A stretch of DNA of 64,000 bases from Sediminibacterium roseum. Lineage in GTDB: Bacteria; Bacteroidota; Bacteroidia; Chitinophagales; Chitinophagaceae. A program made the translations under genes and the position numbers. The stretch spans positions 124,001 through 188,000 of the forward strand of contig NZ_JAACJS010000015.1 in NCBI RefSeq assembly GCF_009939005.1, written 5' to 3'. The notes below the pieces were generated by a model, which was not told where the DNA came from, made no database searches, and saw only the letters and a list, made by a program, of their open reading frames with translations. Within the stretch, counting starts at the first letter, position 1; every line of letters begins with the position of its first letter. Shown here piece by piece: positions 33,645 to 43,018 of the stretch.

Positions 33645-34727
33645 ATGATGAACTTCGAGAACCAAACCCTTGTGATCCTGTCGCCCGGCTTTCCCGCCAA
33701 TGAAGCAGATTCTACCTGCCTGCCGGCGCAGCAGGCTTTCCTCAGGGCGCTGAACCGGGAGTTTCCGGGTGTTTCCGTGGTTGTGCTGGCCTTTCAATAT
33801 CCTTTTTCGGAAACGGCATATACCTGGCATGGCAACCGCATCCTCCCGCTCAATGGCCGCAACAGGAACAAGCTTCACCGCTGGTTCTTGTGGTACAAGG
33901 CATGGGGGATCCTGAAAAATTTACACAAAAAGGAAAAGATAGCCGGTGTATTCAGTTTCTGGCTGGATGAGTGCGCGTTTGTGGGAGCTACTTTTTGTAA
34001 ACGGAAAAACATCCCGCATTTTACCTGGCTCTTAGGCCAGGACGCCCGGCCCGGCAACCGTTACGTGAGGCTGCTGAAGCCTGCCGCTTCTTCACTTGTT
34101 GCGATGTCCGATCTTCTTGCAAGAACTTTTTATGAAAATTATGGAATACGGCCGGCGAACGTAATCCCCAATGGAATCGATCCATCGCTCTATCCAAACC
34201 CGGCAGCCAAAAGAGACATCGACGTGATCGGCGTGGGATCGTTGATCCCTTTGAAACAATTTGATGTTTTTATTGCGGTCGTAAAACAACTGCGATCGCA
34301 TCTTCCCGGAATAAACGTCTTGATCTGCGGCAAAGGGCCGGAACACAAAAAGCTTGAACAACTCATCATTGACAACAGCCTGCAGCAAAACATCAGTCTC
34401 ACTGGAGAAATAAAACACGAAGAGATCCTTTCTCTCTTACAACGCAGCAGGATCATGCTGCACACCTCCGCTTACGAAGGATTCAGCGGCGCTTGTCTCG
34501 AGGCCCTGTATGCCGGCGCACACGTGATCAGTTTTTTCAGTCCGCAGGATGCCTGGATCAGGCACTGGCACATTGCAGAGAACAGCGATGAAATGGCCGC
34601 CCTTGCGCTGGAGATCCTGCAGTCCGTGGAGATTGATCACAAGCCCGTGCTGCCCTATAAAATGAGCGATACGGCCAAAAGCATTATGCAATTATTCGCG
34701 GGCAAGCAGCTCACAGGCAGCCACTAA
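33645..34727 (+). CDS. Glycosyltransferase family 4
   Basis: 360 residues, GT-B fold. The C-terminal half has VIGVGSLIPLKQFDVFI (the donor-site loop), VLICGKGPEHKKLEQLI and the E-x7-E type segment HTSAYEGFSGACLEALYAG. The N-terminal acceptor domain starts LVILSPGFPANEADST. Such enzymes add a sugar from a nucleotide or lipid donor to a growing glycan at the cytoplasmic membrane. This is the first gene of the polysaccharide region on this side, and its last 36 bases overlap the 3' end of a convergent glycosyltransferase gene. Two Met codons (33645, 33648) are equally usable. Confidence 0.88.
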   Translation: MMNFENQTLVILSPGFPANEADSTCLPAQQAFLRALNREFPGVSVVVLAFQYPFSETAYTWHGNRILPLNGRNRNKLHRWFLWYKAWGILKNLHKKEKIAGVFSFWLDECAFVGATFCKRKNIPHFTWLLGQDARPGNRYVRLLKPAASSLVAMSDLLARTFYENYGIRPANVIPNGIDPSLYPNPAAKRDIDVIGVGSLIPLKQFDVFIAVVKQLRSHLPGINVLICGKGPEHKKLEQLIIDNSLQQNISLTGEIKHEEILSLLQRSRIMLHTSAYEGFSGACLEALYAGAHVISFFSPQDAWIRHWHIAENSDEMAALALEILQSVEIDHKPVLPYKMSDTAKSIMQLFAGKQLTGSH

Positions 34728-35789
34728 TTTATCTGCTACAGCTGGTACGGAAAATTCTTTTGTAAAGAAGCGGCGTACCTGCGCTGAAAAAAAAGCGCGG
34801 TCGATCTGCGTTGAACGGATCAGTGCATCTGCGAGCCCATCCACATCTCCCGCGGGGAAATTGAGCCCGTGCGCACCGTCCCCCGTTACTTTCAACGAAG
34901 CAGGAATGGCTGACACAATAGGAATACAACCACATGCCATCGCTTCCAATATGGTTACGCTCCCCGCCTCGCGCAGGCTTGAAGAGATGCAAAAATCCGC
35001 GGCGCTGTACCATGTTTCCAGTTCGGCATTCGCAACAGCGCCGTGCAGGATGATCTGGTTGTTGTTTTTGCAGCTGCGTTCCAGCTCCTCCAGCAACTCC
35101 CCTGTTTGAAAGATCATGTGCAGTGTTGCATCGGTGTGGGCGCCTGCAAATTTTCCGAACGCCTCTATTACGGTGAGGGGGTCTTTCACTGCGTGCAGCC
35201 TGCCCACCCACAGGTAATGAATACCGTTCTCCATACCGGTTTCCTTTTTACAGGCTGTAACACCGCGTTTGCTGAAAACGGTAAGGGTTGGCGGCAGCTC
35301 GATGATCTTTTCCGGGCCACTGATGATCGCGGTGTTGATCCATTCCTTTGCATTGTCTTTTGAAGTGAAAAAGTATTTGCTGATGCACAGGTCTGCCAGC
35401 TTATACAAGATCCGTTTGGGAAACGCGGGCGGTTGCTCGGCATGGTGCCATGCTATGATCTTCGTTTTTCTCCGGAATATCATTTTCAGGCGGATCACCT
35501 GCAACGGAAAACTGAGCCCCTGCACGATCACCACCTGTGGTTTCGCTAACCGCAGATGCGCGATTGTTTCTTTGGGGATATGCCCGCGACTGTTGCGGCC
35601 GGTAAAAAACCGGAAGTTTCGTTTTTCAGTGATGATGGTGGTGGGACTTACGTGTTTGATCACTTCGATCTGGAGGCGGTTCTTCACAGCGTCTACGTAA
35701 AACAAGGATACCTGCTGTGCTTTCAGGAGCGCATCGGTATCGGCGTATTCAGTGTTTGTATGAAAGGTTATGTCGATGAGGTGTATCAT
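34692..35789 (-). CDS. Glycosyltransferase (GT1/GT4-type)
   Basis: 365 residues, GT-B fold. After an N-terminal domain with VVIVQGLSFPLQVIRLKM and IIAWHHAEQPPAFPKRI, the donor domain has HYLWVGRLHAVKDPLTVIEAF-like order (split: HYLWVGRLHAVKDP and LTVIEAFGKF) and DFCISSSLREAGSVTILEAM with the paired Glu motif. It is a cytoplasmic or membrane-associated sugar transferase. It converges on the previous gene with a 36-base overlap of coding ends, and a palindromic repeat lies just upstream of its start. Confidence 0.87.
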   Translation of the reverse strand: MIHLIDITFHTNTEYADTDALLKAQQVSLFYVDAVKNRLQIEVIKHVSPTTIITEKRNFRFFTGRNSRGHIPKETIAHLRLAKPQVVIVQGLSFPLQVIRLKMIFRRKTKIIAWHHAEQPPAFPKRILYKLADLCISKYFFTSKDNAKEWINTAIISGPEKIIELPPTLTVFSKRGVTACKKETGMENGIHYLWVGRLHAVKDPLTVIEAFGKFAGAHTDATLHMIFQTGELLEELERSCKNNNQIILHGAVANAELETWYSAADFCISSSLREAGSVTILEAMACGCIPIVSAIPASLKVTGDGAHGLNFPAGDVDGLADALIRSTQIDRAFFSAQVRRFFTKEFSVPAVADKLVAACELLARE

Positions 35790-35833
35790 CAGTGTTCGTT
35801 AAAAGTTTCGAGTGTGTTTCCAGGCATTCATTG

Positions 35834-35900
35834 TTGCCACCACAGATTTCACGGATTTACACAAAAATAAATCTGTGCAAATCCGTGAAATCTGTGGCAA
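35834..35900. repeat. Dispersed palindromic repeat, copy 2 (short loop form)
   Basis: Arms begin CCACAGATTTCACGGATTTA and match their partner at 23 of 24 positions with a loop of about 11 bases. An extra CAC interrupts the left TTGCCAC end. The element fills the spacer between two minus-strand genes. Confidence 0.88.
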
Positions 35901-35910
35901 GAACATCTTT

Positions 35911-37395
35911 TCATCGTCCCCCCAATTTCAAATCGATCTCCACAAGAAAAGACGGATCCAGCACAGGCGTAACTCCTTTATCAAATGCGTGCCTCACGCC
36001 AGTGCGCAGGCTTTGCCGGAGATCTTGTGGCGCGCTCCAGATGAGTGCAACGAGTTTTGCAACAGAAGCCGGGTCATTCTTTCGCAGCAGGCCTGCAGCA
36101 AGTCCCCACCCAAATCCTTCCACCAGTTCCTGCCGGTAACCAGGCGGCGCAACAGAAGGGATCGCGAACAACAGATCCCCCGCATTTTCGTATTTCTTTG
36201 CAAGGATCCACCCGGCTGCTTTATAGGCTGGTGTTGCTTTCGGCGCACCGAGCATATAATAAGCGCTTGCTGATCCGCATACAAACAACCATACCGCCAA
36301 TACCAGTCTCACACGCGCAACCACAAATCCATGCATCATCAATACGATCATCAATGGAATAATATAACAGAGGTGACGGTAATACACATAATGCCGGTTC
36401 CCATATTCCCTCCCGTAAAAAGGCCCAACGGAATACAACCCCACAAAAACAAAAACGATCACCAGCGGCAGAACCTTTTCTTTTCCCTTCGCGGCCCTGA
36501 CGTAAAACACAAACCCGCCCAACAGGAACAGGAAGACGATGCCGGAGATAAGCTTCCCCGGCAACAACAGCAACGATCCGGGTAACGAAGTAAACCACAC
36601 CGTATACAGGTTTACCAAAGGCTGCGCATCGTTCAAAGAATACACTGCAACGTCACGTATCGCGAAAACAGTACTTTGCGGCCCGTCGAAATTCATCCTC
36701 ACCAGAACATGAGGGAGTAAGGCAATTAAAAAAGAACCACAGAACAAGAGGATGGTTTGTACCTTTTTTCCATCGCCCGCCCTATCAAAAAGGAATACCG
36801 TTATTGCAGCAATGGGCAGCACCACGCTGTTGTAAGACAGAGAAACCGCAACGGCAGACGCTACCCCGCAAACCACCGGAAAATATTTTGTGTGTCTGTA
36901 CTTTACAAATACCACGCAAAACAAAAAAGGGATGAACGACAAAATCGCATGCAACCCAAAATTGACCGTGCCCCAGGGTAACAGCACCGGCACAGCCAGA
37001 ACCGACCACCAGGCGAACCACCATGCTGTTTCGTTGCCGAATAATTTTTGTGCAACACGCACCTGGATGAACCTGCCCGCCGCATCGCAAAGCAACGCGA
37101 CAAGAGAAAAGGATGGTATAAATGACGACAAGGGTTTCAGGAGAATCGAAAAAACACCCAGGAACAAACCGGCACCCTCGTGCGGCGCATGCATGAGCTG
37201 GAAATAACTCCAGTGCCCGTTTTGCAGCATGGCGTCGATATCGAGCGACCACGCGAGCTGGTCGGGCGAAGCCAGCCAGGGCCGCGTAAAATAGCCGAAA
37301 GCCAGTCGCACAGCCGTTCCCGCCAACACGATCGCCCATACCTGACCGTTTCGCAAACGGGCAGTGGAGCGCATGTGTAGGGTTGGTGCAGGCAT
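35911..37395 (-). CDS. Polytopic membrane protein, probable GT-C-type glycosyltransferase
   Basis: 494 residues with about ten to twelve hydrophobic segments (for example WAIVLAGTAVRLAFGYF, LLPWGTVNFGLHAILSFI, VLPLVIVFVFVGLYSVG). The first outer loop has acidic residues near SPDQLAWSLDIDAML, in the place where GT-C enzymes keep their catalytic Asp/Glu, and a soluble tail of ~100 residues follows the last helix. GT-C enzymes use polyprenyl-phosphate sugars on the outer face of the membrane. The assignment rests on topology and context; a pure transport or structural role is possible. A second Met seven codons in (37374) could be the start. Confidence 0.65.
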   Translation of the reverse strand: MPAPTLHMRSTARLRNGQVWAIVLAGTAVRLAFGYFTRPWLASPDQLAWSLDIDAMLQNGHWSYFQLMHAPHEGAGLFLGVFSILLKPLSSFIPSFSLVALLCDAAGRFIQVRVAQKLFGNETAWWFAWWSVLAVPVLLPWGTVNFGLHAILSFIPFLFCVVFVKYRHTKYFPVVCGVASAVAVSLSYNSVVLPIAAITVFLFDRAGDGKKVQTILLFCGSFLIALLPHVLVRMNFDGPQSTVFAIRDVAVYSLNDAQPLVNLYTVWFTSLPGSLLLLPGKLISGIVFLFLLGGFVFYVRAAKGKEKVLPLVIVFVFVGLYSVGPFYGREYGNRHYVYYRHLCYIIPLMIVLMMHGFVVARVRLVLAVWLFVCGSASAYYMLGAPKATPAYKAAGWILAKKYENAGDLLFAIPSVAPPGYRQELVEGFGWGLAAGLLRKNDPASVAKLVALIWSAPQDLRQSLRTGVRHAFDKGVTPVLDPSFLVEIDLKLGGR

Positions 37396-37467
37396 AGAAG
37401 CAGCCTTTTTTAAACCCGGTACGTATTATTTGATGATAAAGTTGGTTGCAAAAGATAAAATAGCAAA

Positions 37468-38178
37468 ATGAGGCGCATCACCCGTTACCTGGCAACTTTT
37501 ATTTACAAACCTTTACTGGTAAAATATCTTTCGAAAGAGAGGCCGTATTCCTATAAGAACATACACCTGAAAATACACCCGGATGTATTTCACCCGGGAT
37601 TTTTTCACAGCACCAAGATCCTGCTGCATTACCTGGGATCGCTTTCGCTCCGCAACAAACGTTTTCTTGAGCTCGGCGCAGGCAGCGGGCTGATCTCGAT
37701 TGCCGCGGCAAAGGCCGGTGCCGTTGTTACGGCTTCCGACATCAACCCTGTTGCCATTGACTACCTGCGGAGGAACATGCAGGCAAACAGTGTTTCGGTG
37801 AACCTGGCCATTTCAGATCTGTTCGATGATCTGCCGCTCCAGGTCTTCGACCTGATCGTGATCAATCCCCCATATTATTTCGATTCGCCCCGCAGCTTCA
37901 GGGAGCATGCATGGTATTGCGGAAAGAACGGTGAATATTTCCAGGACTTATTCCACTCGTTAAGCAACTATTGCAACAGCACAACCGTAATACTGATGAT
38001 CCTCTGCGAAGGCAGTAACCGGGAGGCGATCAGGTCGATCGCCGGAGCACACGGGTTTGCGCTTACCTGTGTGAAAGAGGTACAGAACCTGATCGAGCGG
38101 AACTATGTTTACCGGATCACAATGAACGATCGGGTTCCGGTACCATTGAGTGGAAATGAAATGAATGCAACCGTATGA
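37468..38178 (+). CDS. Class I SAM-dependent methyltransferase (HemK/PrmC-like NPPY type)
   Basis: 236 residues. Motif I is RFLELGAGSGLISIAAAKAG, followed by VTASDINPVAIDYL and the N6/N5-type motif FDLIVINPPYYFDSP. NPPY methyltransferases act on planar amide or amino nitrogens of proteins, nucleic acids or small molecules. Here it opens a five-gene operon with three radical SAM genes, so a small-molecule or glycan-linked substrate is more likely than a release factor (inference). It is divergent from the membrane protein gene, with a 72-base shared spacer. Confidence 0.85.
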   Translation: MRRITRYLATFIYKPLLVKYLSKERPYSYKNIHLKIHPDVFHPGFFHSTKILLHYLGSLSLRNKRFLELGAGSGLISIAAAKAGAVVTASDINPVAIDYLRRNMQANSVSVNLAISDLFDDLPLQVFDLIVINPPYYFDSPRSFREHAWYCGKNGEYFQDLFHSLSNYCNSTTVILMILCEGSNREAIRSIAGAHGFALTCVKEVQNLIERNYVYRITMNDRVPVPLSGNEMNATV

Positions 38179-38200
38179 AGCATCAACACGGGCCAAAGCC

Positions 38201-39700
38201 ATGAATAAAATATTATTATTTAACCCAAGAAGCAGCAACGGCAAATACCGTATCCCCAATTCCATTCTCAACATAGCCGCTTCTGTTGATGGGATCTACG
38301 ACTGGGTGATCGTCGACGGCAACCGCGAACGCGATGCCTATGCAGCCATTTGTAAACATTTAAAAACGGGTAAGTTCAGGTACATCGGCTTTACCGTTAT
38401 GCCGGGCCCGCAATTGAAAGAGGCCATCCCTTATGCAAAACAGATCAAATCGGATTTCCCGGGCACGATAATGATCTGGGGCGGTTATTTTCCCTCGAGC
38501 CATCACAAAGTGGTGCTTGATTCGGGGTATGTGGATTTTATCATCAACGGGCCGGGCGACCACGCCTTTCCCAACCTGGTAAATGCACTGGAGAAAAACG
38601 AACCCTATGAACTGATCAAAAACCTTGCTTACAAGACAGGCGGCCACATCATCAAAAATCCCAAAGAAGACCTCATCGAGCAATCCACTTTGCCTGCCCT
38701 CCCTTATGATAAGCTGAATTCATTTTATCCTGTTGAAACCTACCTGGGCAAAACCTATCTGGGTTCGAGAACGCTTGCTTATCACTCAAGCATTGGCTGC
38801 CCGTTCACCTGTTCATTCTGCGCCGTTGTTCCCATCTACGAGGCGCGCTGGAAAGCGAAACCAGCGATGCAGGTGTACAAGGATGTCACATACATCAAAA
38901 ACAAGTGGGGTGCCAACGCGATCGAGTTCCACGACAACAACTTTTTTGTTTCGGAAAAACGAACCGTCGAATTTTCGCAACTGATCAAACCGGAGAACAT
39001 GACATGGTGGGGCGAGGGCCGCATCGATACGATCGATAAATACAAAGACGAGTCCATCGCCGCAATGCGCGAATCGGGATGCAAGATGATCTTCTTCGGT
39101 GCCGAAACAGGCAACGATAAGATACTGAAACAAATGGACAAAGGAGGTACACAAACAGGCGAACAGATCGCACGGTTTGCAGAGCGCATGCGGAAGTTCG
39201 ACATCATCCCGGAGTATTCATTTGTACTGGGTACACCTGCACCCACTGAAAAAGAAGTGATGGACCAGATCGATTTCGACATCAACTTCATCAAACAGAT
39301 CAAAGCGATCAACCCCGATACGGAGATCATCATTTATACCTACAGCCCTGTGCCCGCAGAAGGTTCCGAATTGTACAAACAGGTGCTCGACAACGGCTTT
39401 TCGTTCCCGAAAAAACTGGAAGACTGGATCAGCCCGCAATGGGAAAAATTTGACCTGCGTAAAAACCCGCTCACGCCATGGTTAACACCGGAGATGATTG
39501 ATAAGATCAGGAACTTTGAAACCGTTTTAAACGGCTACTACCCTACTGTTTCCGACATCCGTCTCGGCTCATTGAAACGCAAACTGGTGAAAATGGTATC
39601 TGGCATCAGGTATAAAACGAACATCTATCATTATCCTTACGAAATAAAGTTCCTGCACAAGATCTGGAAATACCGGCAACCCGAAATACAAGGATTTTAA
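38201..39700 (+). CDS. B12-binding-domain radical SAM enzyme (BchE-like), first copy
   Basis: 499 residues. The N-terminal ~170 residues resemble the cobalamin-binding Rossmann domain of BchE/P-methylase-type enzymes (FTVMPGPQLKEAIPYA and IMIWGGYFPSSHHKVVLDSG), although a clear DxHxxG motif is not seen. The radical SAM barrel starts at HSSIGCPFTCSFCAVVP, with cluster ligands Cys200, Cys204 and Cys207, then MIFFGAETGNDKILKQMDKG. Such enzymes methylate or rearrange unreactive carbons. The start at 38201 (MNKILLFNP) is chosen over an upstream Met that overlaps the previous gene. The next gene begins two bases after its stop. Confidence 0.9.
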   Translation: MNKILLFNPRSSNGKYRIPNSILNIAASVDGIYDWVIVDGNRERDAYAAICKHLKTGKFRYIGFTVMPGPQLKEAIPYAKQIKSDFPGTIMIWGGYFPSSHHKVVLDSGYVDFIINGPGDHAFPNLVNALEKNEPYELIKNLAYKTGGHIIKNPKEDLIEQSTLPALPYDKLNSFYPVETYLGKTYLGSRTLAYHSSIGCPFTCSFCAVVPIYEARWKAKPAMQVYKDVTYIKNKWGANAIEFHDNNFFVSEKRTVEFSQLIKPENMTWWGEGRIDTIDKYKDESIAAMRESGCKMIFFGAETGNDKILKQMDKGGTQTGEQIARFAERMRKFDIIPEYSFVLGTPAPTEKEVMDQIDFDINFIKQIKAINPDTEIIIYTYSPVPAEGSELYKQVLDNGFSFPKKLEDWISPQWEKFDLRKNPLTPWLTPEMIDKIRNFETVLNGYYPTVSDIRLGSLKRKLVKMVSGIRYKTNIYHYPYEIKFLHKIWKYRQPEIQGF

Positions 39701-39701
39701 C

Positions 39702-40751
39702 ATGACCGTCCAATCCATCACACATACCTATAAACGTTACCGCACCCTGCAAACGCATCGCATCAGCGCCTTGCCGGTGGTGATACTGATGCCGCACAGC
39801 GCGTGCAACTGCCAGTGTGTTATGTGCGATATCTGGAAAGGAAATAAAAACCTGAAACAGCTTACAGCAAAAGATGTAGAAAAGCTCATGTATGCCCTTA
39901 AACGTTTTGGCACGCAACAAGTGCTGATGTCGGGCGGAGAAGCGTTGCTCAACCCGAATTTTTTCCGTCTTTGTGAAATATTAAAAAGCGAGAACATACG
40001 CATCAGCGTTTTGTCGACCGGCATCACATTACAGCGGAACGCAACACAATTGCTGAAATGGACGAACGACCTGGTTGTCTCACTGGACGGCGATGAAATA
40101 TTGCACAACCGCATCAGGAACATTCCTTCGGCGTTCTCAAAACTGAAAGAGGGCGTTCAATATCTCAAATCATTGAACCCATATTACAGGGTGACCGCAA
40201 GAACAGTGATCCATAAAATGAATTTCCGCAAATGGCCCGCAATCATTGAAACGGCACGGGAAATGGGATTGGACCAGGTCAGTTTTCTCCCGGCTGATAT
40301 CAGCAGCCATGCATTCAACCGTGCAACTTTATGGGACAAAAACCGGCAGGATGAGTTGCTGCCAACAGAACCTGAGCTCATGGAAATGCAGGAGGTGATC
40401 GATCACATCATTCAACAATACGCCGGCCTGTTTGCCAACCGCTTTGTTGCAGAGCCTGCGTTGAAGATCCAGAAGATACACGACCATTACAGCGCGTTGT
40501 ACGGAAGGAATGATTTCCCATATAAAAAATGCAATGCCCCCTGGGTTTCTGCTGTGATAGAGGCGGATGGTAATGTGAGGCCCTGTTTCTTTCACGAATC
40601 CTTTGGCAACATCAGGGACCGTTCATTTGAAGAGATACTGAACAGCGAGGAAGCGATCCGTTTCCGCAAAGAACTGGATATGGACAAGACCGAAACCTGT
40701 TTAAAATGCGTCTGTTACCTTAACCTGCCGCCACGCGCCCAACTGGTCTAA
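39702..40751 (+). CDS. Radical SAM protein with SPASM-like C-terminal cluster domain
   Basis: 349 residues. The 4Fe-4S motif is CNCQCVMCDIW (CxxxCxxC after HSA), followed by QVLMSGGEALLNPNFF and LVVSLDGDEILHNRIR, the usual SAM-contact segments. The C-terminus has CNAPWVSAVIEADGNVRPC, FGNIRDRSFEEILNS and CLKCVCYLN, a SPASM/Twitch-type set of cysteines for auxiliary clusters. Family members modify peptides, alcohols or lipids. It lies between two B12-type radical SAM genes with 1- and 3-base spacers, so the three are clearly translated together. No candidate precursor peptide is seen nearby. Confidence 0.92.
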   Translation: MTVQSITHTYKRYRTLQTHRISALPVVILMPHSACNCQCVMCDIWKGNKNLKQLTAKDVEKLMYALKRFGTQQVLMSGGEALLNPNFFRLCEILKSENIRISVLSTGITLQRNATQLLKWTNDLVVSLDGDEILHNRIRNIPSAFSKLKEGVQYLKSLNPYYRVTARTVIHKMNFRKWPAIIETAREMGLDQVSFLPADISSHAFNRATLWDKNRQDELLPTEPELMEMQEVIDHIIQQYAGLFANRFVAEPALKIQKIHDHYSALYGRNDFPYKKCNAPWVSAVIEADGNVRPCFFHESFGNIRDRSFEEILNSEEAIRFRKELDMDKTETCLKCVCYLNLPPRAQLV

Positions 40752-40754
40752 CAT

Positions 40755-42209
40755 ATGAACCGGATACTGTTTACACATTCCTATTTCATGCATTTCGATC
40801 CCAAACAATGGGAAACGGGCCAACCCTATGCGCCGCTTGGAACACTGTACGCAGCAGCATTGATGCGCGACAACGGATACGATGTTTCGTTTTTCGATAC
40901 CATGTTTTCAAAAAAAGCAGAAGAGATCATTTCGCCGCTTGAAGAAACGCTGCCCGATTTTTTCGTGATCTACGATGATGGTTTCAATTATCTCACCAAA
41001 ATGTGTCTTACCAACATGCGCGAAGCCGCTTTTAAAATGTGCAGGATCGCGAAAGAAAAAGGTTGCATCGTTATTGTATCGAGTTCAGACTCCACCGATC
41101 ATTACGAAGCATACCTGGATGAAGGCGCCGATTTTGTTTTGCTAGGCGAAGCGGAACACACATTGCTTGCATTGACGCAGTCGCTCGCAACCCGCAACAA
41201 CAACCTGAACGAGATCCAGGGCATTGCCTATAAAACGGGAAACAGCGTTATCAAAACACAACGAAGACCCGTGATCAGGGATCTTGATACCCTGCCGATG
41301 CCTGCCTGGGACCTGGTGAACATTGAACCATACCGGAACATGTGGATGAAGAGCAGCGGCTATTTTTCGATGAACACAGGCACCACCCGTGGCTGCCCGT
41401 TCAAATGCAACTGGTGCGCAAAACCGATCTATGGCAACCGTTACAACTCCCGTTCTCCCGAAAATGTAGTAAAGGAACTGTTGTTCCTCAAACAACAATT
41501 CAACTTCGATCACATCTGGTTCTGCGACGACATCTTCGGCCTAAAACCCGGATGGGTAGAGCGTTTTGCGGACCTGGTCGAATCAAACCACCTGCGGTTC
41601 GGATTCAAGATCCAGTCGCGGGCAGACCTGCTGTTGCAGGAGAACTACGTGAAGGACTTGTCGCGCGCCGGCTGCGACAATGTGTGGATGGGAGCCGAAA
41701 GCGGTTCGCAGAGGATACTGGATGCGATGGACAAAGGCATAACCACGGGGCAGATCAAAGAAGCAACCCTGTTGTTGAAGAAACACAAGATCAAACCTTC
41801 TTTCTTCATACAATTTGGTTACCTGGGTGAAACGGGAAAAGACATCCGGCAAACAATAGATATGATCAATCAACTGCTGCCACACAGTATCGGGATCTCG
41901 GTATCGTACCCGCTTCCAGGCACCGTTTTTTATGATAAGGTGAAAGCAGACCTGAAACAAAAAACCAACTGGACAGATTCAGATGAATTGCAGATGATGT
42001 TCAGGAACACATTTAATCCGGGTTTCTACAAACAGCTTCACCGGTACGTTCATCAAACATACAGGACACACCTTGCGCTCGACGCTGCCCGGGCATTGCT
42101 GCGGTTCAACATCAGTTTTCCGGGGATCAAAAGAACGGCATCGATCCTGTATTATGCACCGGCAGCAGTTTATGCAAAACTGAAAATGAAACAACTCGAA
42201 CACAACTGA
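40755..42209 (+). CDS. B12-binding-domain radical SAM enzyme, second copy
   Basis: 484 residues. The N-terminal cobalamin-type domain has PYAPLGTLYAAALMRDNGYD, VIVSSSDSTDHYEAYLDEG and DFVLLGEAEHTLL. The linker IRDLDTLPMPAWDLVN is characteristic of BchE-like enzymes, and the cluster motif is TRGCPFKCNWCAKPIYG. Later segments IWFCDDIFGLKPGW and VWMGAESGSQRILDAMDKG complete the barrel. It differs clearly from the first B12-type copy in sequence, so the two probably do different chemistry. The start overlaps nothing; the stop shares one base with the next ATG. Confidence 0.92.
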   Translation: MNRILFTHSYFMHFDPKQWETGQPYAPLGTLYAAALMRDNGYDVSFFDTMFSKKAEEIISPLEETLPDFFVIYDDGFNYLTKMCLTNMREAAFKMCRIAKEKGCIVIVSSSDSTDHYEAYLDEGADFVLLGEAEHTLLALTQSLATRNNNLNEIQGIAYKTGNSVIKTQRRPVIRDLDTLPMPAWDLVNIEPYRNMWMKSSGYFSMNTGTTRGCPFKCNWCAKPIYGNRYNSRSPENVVKELLFLKQQFNFDHIWFCDDIFGLKPGWVERFADLVESNHLRFGFKIQSRADLLLQENYVKDLSRAGCDNVWMGAESGSQRILDAMDKGITTGQIKEATLLLKKHKIKPSFFIQFGYLGETGKDIRQTIDMINQLLPHSIGISVSYPLPGTVFYDKVKADLKQKTNWTDSDELQMMFRNTFNPGFYKQLHRYVHQTYRTHLALDAARALLRFNISFPGIKRTASILYYAPAAVYAKLKMKQLEHN

Positions 42210-43018
42210 TGGATACATCAAACGAAATACATGCAGCAAACGCTTTTAACAGGCAGGCCGCTTTGTTTGATGAGATGTATTCAGGCGATACCATCATTCA
42301 ATACAAGAGGGACCGGGTAAGAAAACACGTTCAGCATTTTCTCAAACCCGGGAGCCATATCCTTGAGCTGAACGCCGGTACAGGCGAAGACGCTGTTTTT
42401 TTTGCAGGGCATGGCCATACAATCCACGCAACAGATATTTCAGAAGCAATGCAGGAGCAACTTCAAAAAAAAGTAAACGCGCGGGGGTTGAATGAAAAGA
42501 TAACAAACGAGGTTTGCAGTTTTACCTCACTTGAAAATCTGAAAACAACAGCGTTGTATGACCACGTGTTTTCCAACTTTGCAGGTTTGAATTGTACCGA
42601 CCGGCTTGATAAAGTTCTGCATTCGCTTTCACCCCTGTTGAAAGAAAACGGGATGGTCACACTTGTTGTTCTCCCAAAATTCTGTTTATGGGAATTTCTT
42701 TTATTGTTCCGGGGTAAGATAAAAACCGCCTTACGCAGGTTCGCTGGTAAAAAAGGTGCGCGTTCGCACATCGAGGGTGAATATTTCAGGTGTTGGTATT
42801 ACAATCCTTCCTTTATCAAAAAACAATTGGCAAAAGATTTCGAGGTTGTGTTGCTGGAAGGTTTGTGCACCCTCGTTCCACCGTCGTACATAGAAGGATT
42901 TGCAGAAAAGCGCCGGGGCCTGTATTCGTTCCTGTGCAGGATGGAAAACAGGCTGCGTTTTGCCATGCCATGGAGATCGATCGGTGATTATTACATTATT
43001 TCGCTGCGAAAAAAGTGA
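42209..43018 (+). CDS. Class I SAM-dependent methyltransferase
   Basis: 269 residues. Motif I reads HILELNAGTGEDAVFFAGHG, then IHATDISEAMQEQL and DHVFSNFAGLNC; these are the SAM-binding segments of small-molecule methyltransferases of the UbiE type. The C-terminal part has EGEYFRCWYYNPSFIKKQL, which probably forms the substrate lid. It is the last gene of the radical SAM operon, sharing one base with the preceding stop (TGATG). Its 3' end overlaps by 28 bases the end of the convergent nucleotidyltransferase-like gene. Target unknown. Confidence 0.88.
   Translation: MDTSNEIHAANAFNRQAALFDEMYSGDTIIQYKRDRVRKHVQHFLKPGSHILELNAGTGEDAVFFAGHGHTIHATDISEAMQEQLQKKVNARGLNEKITNEVCSFTSLENLKTTALYDHVFSNFAGLNCTDRLDKVLHSLSPLLKENGMVTLVVLPKFCLWEFLLLFRGKIKTALRRFAGKKGARSHIEGEYFRCWYYNPSFIKKQLAKDFEVVLLEGLCTLVPPSYIEGFAEKRRGLYSFLCRMENRLRFAMPWRSIGDYYIISLRKK

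Noticed and set aside
38761..38790. GGTTCGAG word resembling a tRNA T-loop
   Set aside because: It lies inside the radical SAM coding sequence and no acceptor or anticodon stem can be built around it.
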